Shown here piece by piece: positions 26,801 to 33,216 of a DNA stretch of 64,000 nucleotides. Every line of letters starts with the position of its first letter. Position 1 is the first letter of the stretch. Origin of the DNA: an uncultured Acidobacteriia bacterium (GTDB lineage: Bacteria; Acidobacteriota; Terriglobia; Bryobacterales; Bryobacteraceae); NCBI GenBank assembly GCA_903825445.1, contig CAIKAS010000268.1, positions 1 through 64,000 on the forward strand, in the 5' to 3' direction. The position numbers and the translations under genes were made by a program. A model generated the notes under the pieces. The model was not told the origin of the DNA and did not search any database. It saw nothing but the letters and a program-made list of their open reading frames with translations.

Positions 26801-27173
26801 GGAAATTGCCCGGCAACAGATCGACAAGGAGACCGCTCCTCCTGTGTCTCCGAGCAGCGGTTTCTCATCACCGTCCCCCGATGAAAAGGTGCAGCCGACA
26901 TCATCTCGTCCGTCGGGACCAACGCCCGCTCCGAAACCAAAGCGATATCACGGCACCGTCGTTCTTGATCCGGCGCGTGTAGGACGGGATGCCGGCCGCG
27001 TCGCCGACGAGGTCGTTACGCACCTCGTCGGACTGGTCGGATCAAATGTGCGAGTGACGCTGGAAATTCAGGCGGATATACCGACAGGCGCGCCGGATAA
27101 CGTGGTGCGGACGGTCACCGAAAATAGTCGGACGTTGAGGTTCGGGGGCAATAGTGGCTTCGAGACAGAGTGA
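23850..27173 (+). CDS. Hma-like ATPase (Swt1-HEPN + DUF499)
   Basis: The 1,107-aa product starts with a Swt1/HEPN-like helical domain (residues 1-125, HERVGKAMELLKQGLGSFVE, later LRDLRNKWAHQQ). It continues with a DUF499 AAA-type ATPase: Walker A NFGGGKTHSM near residue 247, Walker B CLVLIDEWVAYARQL near 356, and a sensor-like LLVISLPASDTG. The C-terminal third carries a Pro/Ser linker and a small domain (VRVTLEIQADIPTGAPDNVV). It is the third gene of the operon. RNWAH-like HEPN motifs can mark RNases; NKWAHQ here is suggestive only. The ATPase parts are complete. Confidence 0.83.
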   Translation: MAITNHERVGKAMELLKQGLGSFVEREFTSTYKDRSGVEVIRYLGEDRLLAKKAIGEWDAAALLKLMWEAWNDVFRRTLGPADRSLVSELRDLRNKWAHQQTFSSDDAYRAFDSAGRLLAAVSAPQSDEIEKMKMELLRLRFDEQVRSEKRKSAGTAIESATAANLKPWREVVTPHKDVASGRYQQAEFAADLWQVHIGEGTDEYKKPVEFFRRTYLTESLKQMLVGAVRRISGQGGDPVVQLQTNFGGGKTHSMLALYHLFSGTAPSELSGIDAIMQEAGATKLPVAKRVVLVGNKISPGNPVKKSDGTLVRTLWGELAWQLGGRKAFDRIRADDEMATSPGHALHELFVEYGPCLVLIDEWVAYARQLHDQSDLPAGGFETQFTFAQILTESAKSAQNCLLVISLPASDTGTSPHTQADDVEVGGQRGREALDRLRNVVGRVESSWRPASAEEGFEIVRRRLFEPLADEAQFKDRDVVARAFAELYRTQHQEFPAECHDADYEKRIRAAYPIHPEIFDRLYTDWSTLVKFQRTRGVLRLMAAVIHSLWEKGDKNPLILPANIPIDDPRVQFELTRYLSDNWVPIIEKDVDGPSSLPLRLDGEVPNLGKFAACRRVARTIYLGSAPTAAAANRGVEDRRVKLGCVMPGESPAVFGDALRRLAAAATYLYQDGPRYWYSTQPTVTKLAEDRAEQLKRDPDKVVQELDKRLRSDLRKMGEFKRVHPMPSTSADVPDDLDARLVVLDVDHAYSKEPDNAAEAAAKAIFEMRGTAPRIYRNTLVFLAADKTRLQDLDEAVRKFLAWESILDEQGKLDLSPHQVKQAETQKKAADGVVTARLPETYQWLLVPTQENPQAAVTWQTTRLSGGDALAERTSKKLGKDESLIVNFAASRLRMEMDRVPLWRGNHVSIRQLVEDFGRYLYLPRLQSSTVLLNSIRAGLALLTWEKDAFAYAESYDETGARYRGLRPGAQVDVSVDAGLLVLPEIARQQIDKETAPPVSPSSGFSSPSPDEKVQPTSSRPSGPTPAPKPKRYHGTVVLDPARVGRDAGRVADEVVTHLVGLVGSNVRVTLEIQADIPTGAPDNVVRTVTENSRTLRFGGNSGFETE

Positions 27174-27442
27174 ACGTTTTAAATGAGCCGCTGCCTACGC
27201 CCGCGGACTCGACCTCGTTGAACCCATCAGCGTTGTCGGCCTTCAGCACAGCAGATAAAAGAAAGTTGCGAACGCGTCGGCGTAATCGCGTAATCGCGGT
27301 CGCGCTTTCAGGGAGCTTGGCCGATCTAGTATGATGGGTAACCAAATATGGCAGCCACCGTTGGGAGTCACAGGATTTCCGCGAAATTTCGCCTTGATCA
27401 GCGCGTGCTGCCAATTCTCGCGCCGCCTTGTCGAGGGACTGC
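27174..27442 (+). promoter_or_regulatory. 269-bp leader before the dCTP deaminase gene, possible regulatory RNA
   Basis: No credible coding frame is present. It contains a tandem GCGTAATC (about 27281-27297) and a TATGAT box at 27330-27335 that could serve as -10. In Vibrio, an inhibitory RNA (AvcI) is encoded directly upstream of avcD, so an RNA antitoxin here would be in the expected place. That is inference from synteny only. Confidence 0.35.
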
Positions 27443-29119
27443 ATGGGCGCTCTGAAAAATCCTTTGGTCACTATCGAGTCTCGCGAGGGAAGACTCAGCT
27501 CCCAGGAGGTTTTTCACAGCGAGGCCTCTAACGAGATTGTTTTCGCAGTTGTCGGCGGCGCTGGTTCTGGAACGAGTGTAATCGCGAAGACACTGCGGGG
27601 CTTGCTCATAGACGCGAGGTTCGGCGTCGGGACTTTCGATGCCACAATCTTGAAGGCGAGCACGGTGATTCGAGAGTGGGCGAAAAGGAACGGGAAAATG
27701 ATCCCCCCCAATGAGCCCAAGAAACTTGAATACGTCAAAATCCTTCAAGACTATGGCGACCAGATGCGGGACGGCGTTGGTCTCGGAGGTGCTGACCACA
27801 CCGCCGTGGCGCGCGAGCTGGTGGCGGAAATCCGTAAATACCGGGCGGACAAAACGAATGTGAAGTATTTGCCGCGTACTGAAATCAAGCCGGACGGTAC
27901 ACCGCGGGCTTATATTCTGGACTCAATCCGGCATCCCGCGGAGGTACAGCTTCTTCGGGCGATCTATGGAGATGCCTTCATTCTCGTGGGCGTGGTCTGC
28001 CAGGAATCCAAAAGAGAATCGAGGATGACGGACAAGTATGAGGACGCGGGAACGATCGCGGCGCGGAAGTTCATGACCAGGGACAGTGCGGACGCCGATC
28101 GTAAGCACGGCCAACATGTCGGCGACGCGTTCGAGCTGGCGGACTTTTTCGTCGATAATACCGAGGACAACGAGATTGCTAAGGACATTTCTAATCCGAA
28201 ATGGAAGGCAAATGACGATCTAAATCGTCTTATCAAAATGGTCTGCGGGTCACAACTAGAAAGGCCGAAGTTGGCCGAGACAGCTATGTACCACGCGTTC
28301 AGCGCCCGAATGCAGAGTGCGTGTCTGTCGCGTCAGGTCGGCGCGGCGCTCGTAGATAAACACGGGAATGTGGTGGCCACCGGGACCAACGAAGTCCCGA
28401 AGGCAGGTGGTGGTGTGTATGGCGAGTCAGCTGACGTGGAAGCGGTTGATGCCCGCTGTGCATTCTACGGGAATGAAGGTACACGGTACTGTCGAAACAC
28501 GCGGGAGCAGAATGAAATCGCCAAGGATCTGGTGACTTTCCTGAAGGACCTTGACATCAAAATTCCCGAGAAACTGGACCTCGCACGAGAACTTCGGAAA
28601 ACGCGGATAGGGGGGCTTCTGGAGTTTAGCCGTGCCGTGCACGCTGAAATGGATGCACTCTTATCGGCTGCCCGAAACGGCATATCTGTTGTGGGGACAC
28701 GGTTGTTTGTAACAACGTTTCCCTGCCATTACTGCGCACGACACCTCGTCGCTGCAGGCGTGGACGAGGTTCAGTACATCGAACCTTACCCTAAGAGTCG
28801 GGCGATATCGCTGCACGACGACTCGATCACCGAAAATGATGATGGGTGGATGGCTCCGAGCGAATTGAGCCGTGTGATTCCCGATCCGTCGCGAAGAGCG
28901 GACAATCCGGTTCGGCCATATGTACTATTTCGTCCATTCAGGGGGGTATCTCCGCGGCTGTACCGCCGCACGTTCTTGCAGAATGGTGATCTCAAAGATA
29001 AAAACACGGGGAATATGCTGATCCACGAGCCTTACTGGACTTCACCTTGGTACCTGCCAAAAAAAGGGTACATCGCCCTCGAAGCCGCGCTAAGCTCAGA
29101 GAGCGTAGAACATGACTGA
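27443..29119 (+). CDS. avcD: anti-phage dCTP/dCMP deaminase, AvcD-like
   Basis: The 558-aa product has the two-domain layout of defence deaminases that drain dCTP during phage infection. The N-terminal P-loop kinase-like domain starts at FAVVGGAGSGTSVIAKTL (residues about 35-50); the usual GK(S/T) lysine is replaced by GTS. The C-terminal zinc deaminase has HAEMDALLSAARNG (about 400) and FPCHYCARHLVAAGV (about 427), giving the His, catalytic Glu and two Cys ligands. A helical insertion with NIEIPEKL-like DIKIPEKLDL lies between. The ATG at 27443 has GAGGG at 6-base spacing. It overlaps the next gene by 8 bases and follows the Hma-like operon on the same strand. Confidence 0.85.
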   Translation: MGALKNPLVTIESREGRLSSQEVFHSEASNEIVFAVVGGAGSGTSVIAKTLRGLLIDARFGVGTFDATILKASTVIREWAKRNGKMIPPNEPKKLEYVKILQDYGDQMRDGVGLGGADHTAVARELVAEIRKYRADKTNVKYLPRTEIKPDGTPRAYILDSIRHPAEVQLLRAIYGDAFILVGVVCQESKRESRMTDKYEDAGTIAARKFMTRDSADADRKHGQHVGDAFELADFFVDNTEDNEIAKDISNPKWKANDDLNRLIKMVCGSQLERPKLAETAMYHAFSARMQSACLSRQVGAALVDKHGNVVATGTNEVPKAGGGVYGESADVEAVDARCAFYGNEGTRYCRNTREQNEIAKDLVTFLKDLDIKIPEKLDLARELRKTRIGGLLEFSRAVHAEMDALLSAARNGISVVGTRLFVTTFPCHYCARHLVAAGVDEVQYIEPYPKSRAISLHDDSITENDDGWMAPSELSRVIPDPSRRADNPVRPYVLFRPFRGVSPRLYRRTFLQNGDLKDKNTGNMLIHEPYWTSPWYLPKKGYIALEAALSSESVEHD

Positions 29120-29684
29120 GGAATCTGATCGGGGCCTTCGGGTTGTTGCTTCCAAGCGGCGGCTGGCGATTGGCGCGGAGCTGTTCAAGCCTGCGAACCC
29201 GCAAGCGTCTCTCTTCGGCGATGACGGCGCATGGATGATCGTCTTCATCAACGTTTCAGAACTCACCGGAGAGGATTTTTCCAATGCGATACGCTATTCG
29301 GAGCCATCTGTTGTAATCGACCTTCGTCTTGCTCCTCGTTTTGATATCGGCTCGTTTAACCGAGAGCGCGCGTTCGAATTGTTCCGAGTTGTAAAGACGA
29401 CTTATGTGGACACGACCGCAAAGTTAATGAACGGTGAAAGCCGAGAAGTCGCAATCGAGCGAATGATCACTCATATCCCGAGAAACGAGACGTCCTCTCG
29501 AAGAACCGTGGTTTTCTTGCTCGGAAGAAACGACAACAGTTCAATAGCATCGCGGGCCGAAATCCTGTCGTTCTTAGCTCAATCAGAGAAGCAACTTGAC
29601 GTAATCAATATCCCTGAATTGCCGGTCGGATGTGAAGCGCCGTTGATGCCGGATGGCGGCCACAAACTTCGCAGCGTCGGATAG
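29112..29684 (+). CDS. unknown partner of the dCTP deaminase
   Basis: The 190-aa product is not recognised with confidence. It starts 8 bases inside the end of the deaminase gene, which implies coupled translation and a joint function. The core looks alpha/beta: AWMIVFINVSELTGEDF, then SEPSVVIDLRLAPRFDIG and RRTVVFLLGRNDNSS. The VVIDLRLAPRFD strand recalls the DVRxxPxS element of DUF488 proteins, but the rest does not clearly fit. There is no signal peptide or membrane helix. It could be a regulator or immunity factor for the deaminase, or an additional effector. It converges on the E1 gene, with only 5 bases between. Confidence 0.65.
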   Translation: MTEESDRGLRVVASKRRLAIGAELFKPANPQASLFGDDGAWMIVFINVSELTGEDFSNAIRYSEPSVVIDLRLAPRFDIGSFNRERAFELFRVVKTTYVDTTAKLMNGESREVAIERMITHIPRNETSSRRTVVFLLGRNDNSSIASRAEILSFLAQSEKQLDVINIPELPVGCEAPLMPDGGHKLRSVG

Positions 29685-29689
29685 GATGA

Positions 29690-31117
29690 TTACTCGCCTG
29701 AGACATGGTTGCCAGCAGCCGCGTGCAGACAGCGGGCATCGCAATAACTCACGCCCACGAAGTCCCGACTATTATAGCTGCGGATCGGCTGGATAAACCG
29801 CGTATTTATTCCGGACAGGGATAACTTGAGATCCTGGTAGGCTGGTCCTTGATGAAAAACCCGGAGAGCCTCAGCGAGGACCAGGGTGGAGGCGACCGCG
29901 CCGACAAACGGAACCGCAACTGACTTTCCGGCCACCTCGTATCGCCCACACTCATTGTCGGCAACCGCGCGGTAACCGGGGTTTTCGCGGGCCACCCGTT
30001 CTTGTTCCGCCAGGATGCGTGCCTCCTCGTCCGAACTGAGATCCGGCCAAAGCTCCTCGGGCTGCCGTGAATTCGGAAGCGTATGGAGCGCAATGGTATC
30101 GAAGTTACCCGCCGTGCCGCCAAGACCGCTCTCGATGACGCGAGTAAATCCGGCTGTTGCCAGATCGCGGCGCGGCGGATTGGAATCGAAGCCGCAGAGG
30201 GCCAGTTTCGGTTCCGTCGCGCGGCACCGGAAATGTTCATCGAAGGGGCGTTCGATCATCCGCGTCTGGAAGCCGCGCGTCTCAAGCCAGGCAGCGCAGA
30301 TTCTGGTCTTGTAGCGGCGTACAGATCCGCGCGTGAACAGAAGGCCTGTTTCCAGGTTCGGTCCCTCGACCTTATCGAAGTCATTGAGATAGATTTCCGC
30401 CTCACCCGGATTTTGGAACGGCAATGTTGCCAGCGACCAGAGATAGGCATTCCCCAGATGGCCGAGCCCCAGCATCCAGAGATCGCGGGGAAGAAACTGA
30501 ACCGGAACTCCGATGGCCTCCTGGGTGTTGACATCCGCGTCGGGCCGCCAGAGCGACAGGGCTACGGTGCGCCGGGCGGCGGCAATGTTGATATCCGCAA
30601 ACGCGAAAAATAGCTCGGCTATGGCGAGAGAACCGGCCAGAACGCCGGCGAGTGAGCAATATTCGCGCTGGGGCAGGGGCGGGGTGGCATGAGCGGGACC
30701 CACCTTGGCGATCCATCCATCGAAAGTTGCGCGCAACGAACCAGGGGGTGCCGTACCATCGCCAAAAACGACGGCGTGGCCCAACAGCCTACGACCGGAC
30801 GACGTGAATGCCTCCTGACCGACCAGGGAGAGCAGGGCCGAACCCAGACTTTGGTTGAGCGACGGCCAGACCAAAAGCGGTGCGTTTGCGACATCCGGTT
30901 CCAGAGAGACGGCGACGGCACCCGGAAAGCAGCGCTGGGCAACGTTGGCCGCCGTCAGGAGCGCAAGCTGGAGTGTGTAAGAGTGGCGGACATCCGGTCC
31001 ACAGAGCAGATTGACTGCGAACCGGCGGCGGCGGTTGAGCGCTTCGGCGCTCGCAGTTTGGTCACGATCCACGAACAGTTTTGAGATGCGAGACAGTTCA
31101 GCTGATTGCGAGTTCAT
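29690..31117 (-). CDS. bilD: E1-like Ubl-activating enzyme (ThiF fold), BilD-like
   Basis: The 475-aa product has a ThiF/E1 adenylation domain in its C-terminal half: LGLGHLGNAYLWSL (nucleotide loop at residues 217-222), then IYLNDFDKVEGPNLETGLLF and CGFDSNPPRRDLA. A cysteine in ADNECGRYEVAG, just before the conserved PFVGAVASTLVLAEALR helix, is the best candidate for the thioester cysteine. The Arg usually found after NL in ThiF proteins is absent here. The N-terminal 200 residues are a separate domain. It is the last gene of a four-gene operon. It should adenylate the Ubl C-terminal glycine and pass it to the E2-like protein. Confidence 0.83.
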   Translation of the reverse strand: MNSQSAELSRISKLFVDRDQTASAEALNRRRRFAVNLLCGPDVRHSYTLQLALLTAANVAQRCFPGAVAVSLEPDVANAPLLVWPSLNQSLGSALLSLVGQEAFTSSGRRLLGHAVVFGDGTAPPGSLRATFDGWIAKVGPAHATPPLPQREYCSLAGVLAGSLAIAELFFAFADINIAAARRTVALSLWRPDADVNTQEAIGVPVQFLPRDLWMLGLGHLGNAYLWSLATLPFQNPGEAEIYLNDFDKVEGPNLETGLLFTRGSVRRYKTRICAAWLETRGFQTRMIERPFDEHFRCRATEPKLALCGFDSNPPRRDLATAGFTRVIESGLGGTAGNFDTIALHTLPNSRQPEELWPDLSSDEEARILAEQERVARENPGYRAVADNECGRYEVAGKSVAVPFVGAVASTLVLAEALRVFHQGPAYQDLKLSLSGINTRFIQPIRSYNSRDFVGVSYCDARCLHAAAGNHVSGE

Positions 31118-31122
31118 CAGGG

Positions 31123-31614
31123 TTACCAGAGTCTTAAAGCAATGCGGGCCTTCTTCCCGCCGGGGCTGTGGGTGTGCCAGCGGCAGTCACCGAGATACTC
31201 GTAAATGCCGACGCTATGGAGCGACCACCATGGCGTTTGCGCAAAGTTCGGTACGATCATGGCGGTGTGTCCAACGACAGGCAACATCGGATTCTGTTGG
31301 TCCGTTGGGCTTTGTAGGACACCCCCCGGATGTGTATGCACGTCGGCCAGCACCCGCAGCTTGTGTTCCCGACAATACTGCCAGAGTGCCGCGTGGCCGA
31401 CCGCATGGAACTCGATGGCCCCGTGCTGATAGGCATCGGGGTCGAGATCGTCGTAGCAGACATATCTGCTGACTTTGGCTCTGTTCCTCTGCCCGGTGCC
31501 GAGCAGGAAGGCGCCGCTCTCGCGGCGGCCGGCGCTTCGCGTGCGCAGTCGCAGGAGCAGATCCCGCCACACGAGGATCGGCAGTCGGATAGACGTTGTG
31601 AGATCAGACGCCAA
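31123..31614 (-). CDS. bilC: JAB/JAMM deubiquitinase-like metalloprotease, BilC-like
   Basis: The 163-aa product carries a JAMM zinc protease site: Glu32 (GRRESGAFLLG), then His93 and His95 with Ser102 and Asp105 in ADVHTHPGGVLQSPTD. Such enzymes trim or remove ubiquitin-like tags. I start it at the TTG at 31614, which has a GGAG site seven bases upstream and places the first strand at IRLPILVW as in the family. The open frame extends further but overlaps the E2 gene deeply. The overlap with the E2 stop is 11 bases and the E1 gene follows after 5 bases, so the set is one transcript. Confidence 0.83.
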   Translation of the reverse strand: MASDLTTSIRLPILVWRDLLLRLRTRSAGRRESGAFLLGTGQRNRAKVSRYVCYDDLDPDAYQHGAIEFHAVGHAALWQYCREHKLRVLADVHTHPGGVLQSPTDQQNPMLPVVGHTAMIVPNFAQTPWWSLHSVGIYEYLGDCRWHTHSPGGKKARIALRLW

Positions 31615-32095
31615 GATAATCTCCGCAAATGAGAAGAGAATGGATTTCCTGCAAATAGTCGACGATGGTGTGGCTGTCGCTCCATATAAGGTGGGGCTGG
31701 GCTTTTGGCCACTCGGGATGACCCTGCACCGCGACGCGATCATACGGGTGATAGAAAGCATTATTGTTCCAGTCTGTCCGGAAAACCTTCGCAAAACGGC
31801 TGTCAGGTGACCCTTTCGGGCGTTTGACGACTTCGAGCGCCGCCTTGCTCGCTACATCCCAGAAGGTGCCGGTCGGCGGAACTGAGCGGTACCCGGCCAA
31901 GTCGAGTGAAACGTGATAACGCGGTGGCGCGTTCGGCCGCGGGGCCGCTTCGATCCAAAGAATCCTCGTCGGCCATTCGGGCGGCTCCGGGATGAGGTCC
32001 CGGCCCGGAACACCCCATAACCCCTTAGCGGTGCCGGACCGGAATTCCGCAGACTCTAAGTCGTCGTCGAATAAACGCTGATCGGGTTTGTCCAT
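31604..32095 (-). CDS. bilB: E2-like conjugating protein, BilB-like
   Basis: The 163-aa product matches the E2-like component of bacterial ubiquitin-like operons by position, length and its conserved end: FYHPYDRVAVQGHPEWPKAQ, then TIVDYLQEIHSLLICGDYLG. The only cysteine in the protein is Cys157 in LLICGDYLGV, so it is the sole candidate for the Ubl thioester. The mid region has strand-rich HVSLDLAGYRSVPPTGTFWD. The ATG at 32095 lies 5 bases after the Ubl stop codon. It would accept the Ubl from the E1-like protein and transfer it to a target. Without a search the E2 fold itself is inferred from the operon. Confidence 0.75.
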   Translation of the reverse strand: MDKPDQRLFDDDLESAEFRSGTAKGLWGVPGRDLIPEPPEWPTRILWIEAAPRPNAPPRYHVSLDLAGYRSVPPTGTFWDVASKAALEVVKRPKGSPDSRFAKVFRTDWNNNAFYHPYDRVAVQGHPEWPKAQPHLIWSDSHTIVDYLQEIHSLLICGDYLGV

Positions 32096-32100
32096 GCCTA

Positions 32101-32637
32101 CTACCCCTGCGGTGTGACCTCTTTGACGAGGTCGAAACAGAGTGAGCAATGGGACTCTTTCACGAGTTCGCCGAGATGCGTGTCAGGCCTCGGGCGTTCC
32201 GTGCTCTTGCAGAGCTGCAGCACAAACTCAGCGGCGACTTTGGGGTCGAGATGAAACTTCTTGCGCGCCCAGTGGGCTACAACCCCGACGGTGGTTGCAG
32301 GGGAGAGTTTACGGTGCTTGGTTTCGCCGTTAAAATTGACGTCAACGGCGATGCGCCGGCAACGATGGCAGTGGATGTGGTGGTGGTGCTTGATTTCGAG
32401 CACCTCGATAGTCAGACTGGCGTCCACAGGCTCGTGCTGGTCGGAGCCGTCTTCGAGGTCGTCAGGCTCATGCAGAGCTTCTTCGCACTCGCCGACAAAA
32501 ACGAGGATATCCTCGTCCCTCGTAATAAATCCCGCCCTGATCAGGACATCCCGGAGGACCTCGCCCGGCGCCGCCGTGATCACTTTAGGCTTGGCGGATT
32601 GGCCGTGAACAAACAATTCCAGTTCATCGTTCTGCAT
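32101..32637 (-). CDS. bilA: ubiquitin-like modifier with two Ubl-type domains, BilA-like
   Basis: The 178-aa product is the probable tag. The first part (LELFVHGQSAKPKVITAAPG, then EVLRDVLIRAGF and ILVFVGECEEAL) and the second part (IAVDVNFNGETKHRKLSPAT, then FVLQLCKSTERP) each have the beta-grasp pattern. It resembles the multi-ubiquitin family and the ISG15-like BilA. The chain ends exactly in PQG, exposing a C-terminal glycine without trimming. The second part holds two CxxC pairs (CHRC and CSLC) and a run of histidines, suggesting bound zinc. It heads the operon Ubl-E2-JAB-E1, the gene order of Bil systems that tag phage tail proteins. Confidence 0.82.
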   Translation of the reverse strand: MQNDELELFVHGQSAKPKVITAAPGEVLRDVLIRAGFITRDEDILVFVGECEEALHEPDDLEDGSDQHEPVDASLTIEVLEIKHHHHIHCHRCRRIAVDVNFNGETKHRKLSPATTVGVVAHWARKKFHLDPKVAAEFVLQLCKSTERPRPDTHLGELVKESHCSLCFDLVKEVTPQG

Positions 32638-32698
32638 AAATCACCTTTCCTTTCGCGCGGCCGGCGCTTGCATCGGCAGCGACAACGTGTCATAGTAT

Positions 32699-32714
32699 TT
32701 GTCTGTATGGACAA
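32699..32714. promoter_or_regulatory. operator 1 between the bil-like operon and its Xre gene
   Basis: TTGTC-N6-GACAA inverted repeat located 62 bases before the Ubl start codon. It shares core and spacing with the longer repeat at 32773-32796. Confidence 0.55.
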
Positions 32715-32772
32715 CGGTTGCCAAGAACGGGACACTCGGCATGATCGCTTGCACCATCCAATTCGAGATTGA

Positions 32773-32796
32773 ACTGTTGTCCATCTAGACAACAGT
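32773..32796. promoter_or_regulatory. operator 2, perfect 9-bp inverted repeat
   Basis: ACTGTTGTC (32773-32781) and GACAACAGT (32788-32796) flank a 6-base spacer. It abuts a TATAAA box that would be the -10 of the rightward Xre gene. Two such sites in one divergent promoter region fit control of both transcripts by the Xre protein. Confidence 0.65.
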
Positions 32797-32832
32797 ATAA
32801 ACACTCACATCGTTTCATGTCAAGGAGGGCTG

Positions 32833-33216
32833 GTGGAGCAGCCGTCGTTCGGGTTTTTACTTCGTCATTTACGCGAGGAAAGAGGGCTTTCGCTGCGCGA
32901 ATTCGCTCAACTCGCGGATGTTGATCACGCCTATATTTATCGTCTGGAGACCGGTGGCAAGGAATCGCCGTCGGATGAGGTCATCCTCAAGTTCATACGC
33001 GCGCTGAAAGCGGCGAAGCGCGAAGCCGAGATGCTGCGCTACCTGGCCAAACACCCCGATACGGACACCGCGCTGGTTTCGCATGTTCTGACCGATGCCG
33101 CCGTAACCTATGAGATCTTCGCCTCGGCGGCCAGCATGGCGTATCGAGGGACTGGTCGGCCTGATTATCCAAAGCTGATTGCACGTGTGCGAAGGATTCT
33201 GGCAGAGGAGGAGTGA
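32833..33216 (+). CDS. Xre-family repressor, CapH-like position
   Basis: The 127-aa product has a helix-turn-helix in residues 8-65: LLRHLREERGLSLREFAQLA, then DVDHAYIYRLETGGKESPSD and ILKFIRALKAAKREAEM. A helical dimerisation part follows. The GTG start follows AGGAGG. It overlaps the ImmA-type protease gene by four bases (ATGA). It is divergent from the Ubl operon across two matching inverted repeats. In CBASS and related systems, CapH repressors paired with CapP proteases work this way: DNA damage or single-stranded DNA triggers cleavage of the repressor and defence genes switch on. The same logic is inferred here. Confidence 0.85.
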   Translation: MEQPSFGFLLRHLREERGLSLREFAQLADVDHAYIYRLETGGKESPSDEVILKFIRALKAAKREAEMLRYLAKHPDTDTALVSHVLTDAAVTYEIFASAASMAYRGTGRPDYPKLIARVRRILAEEE

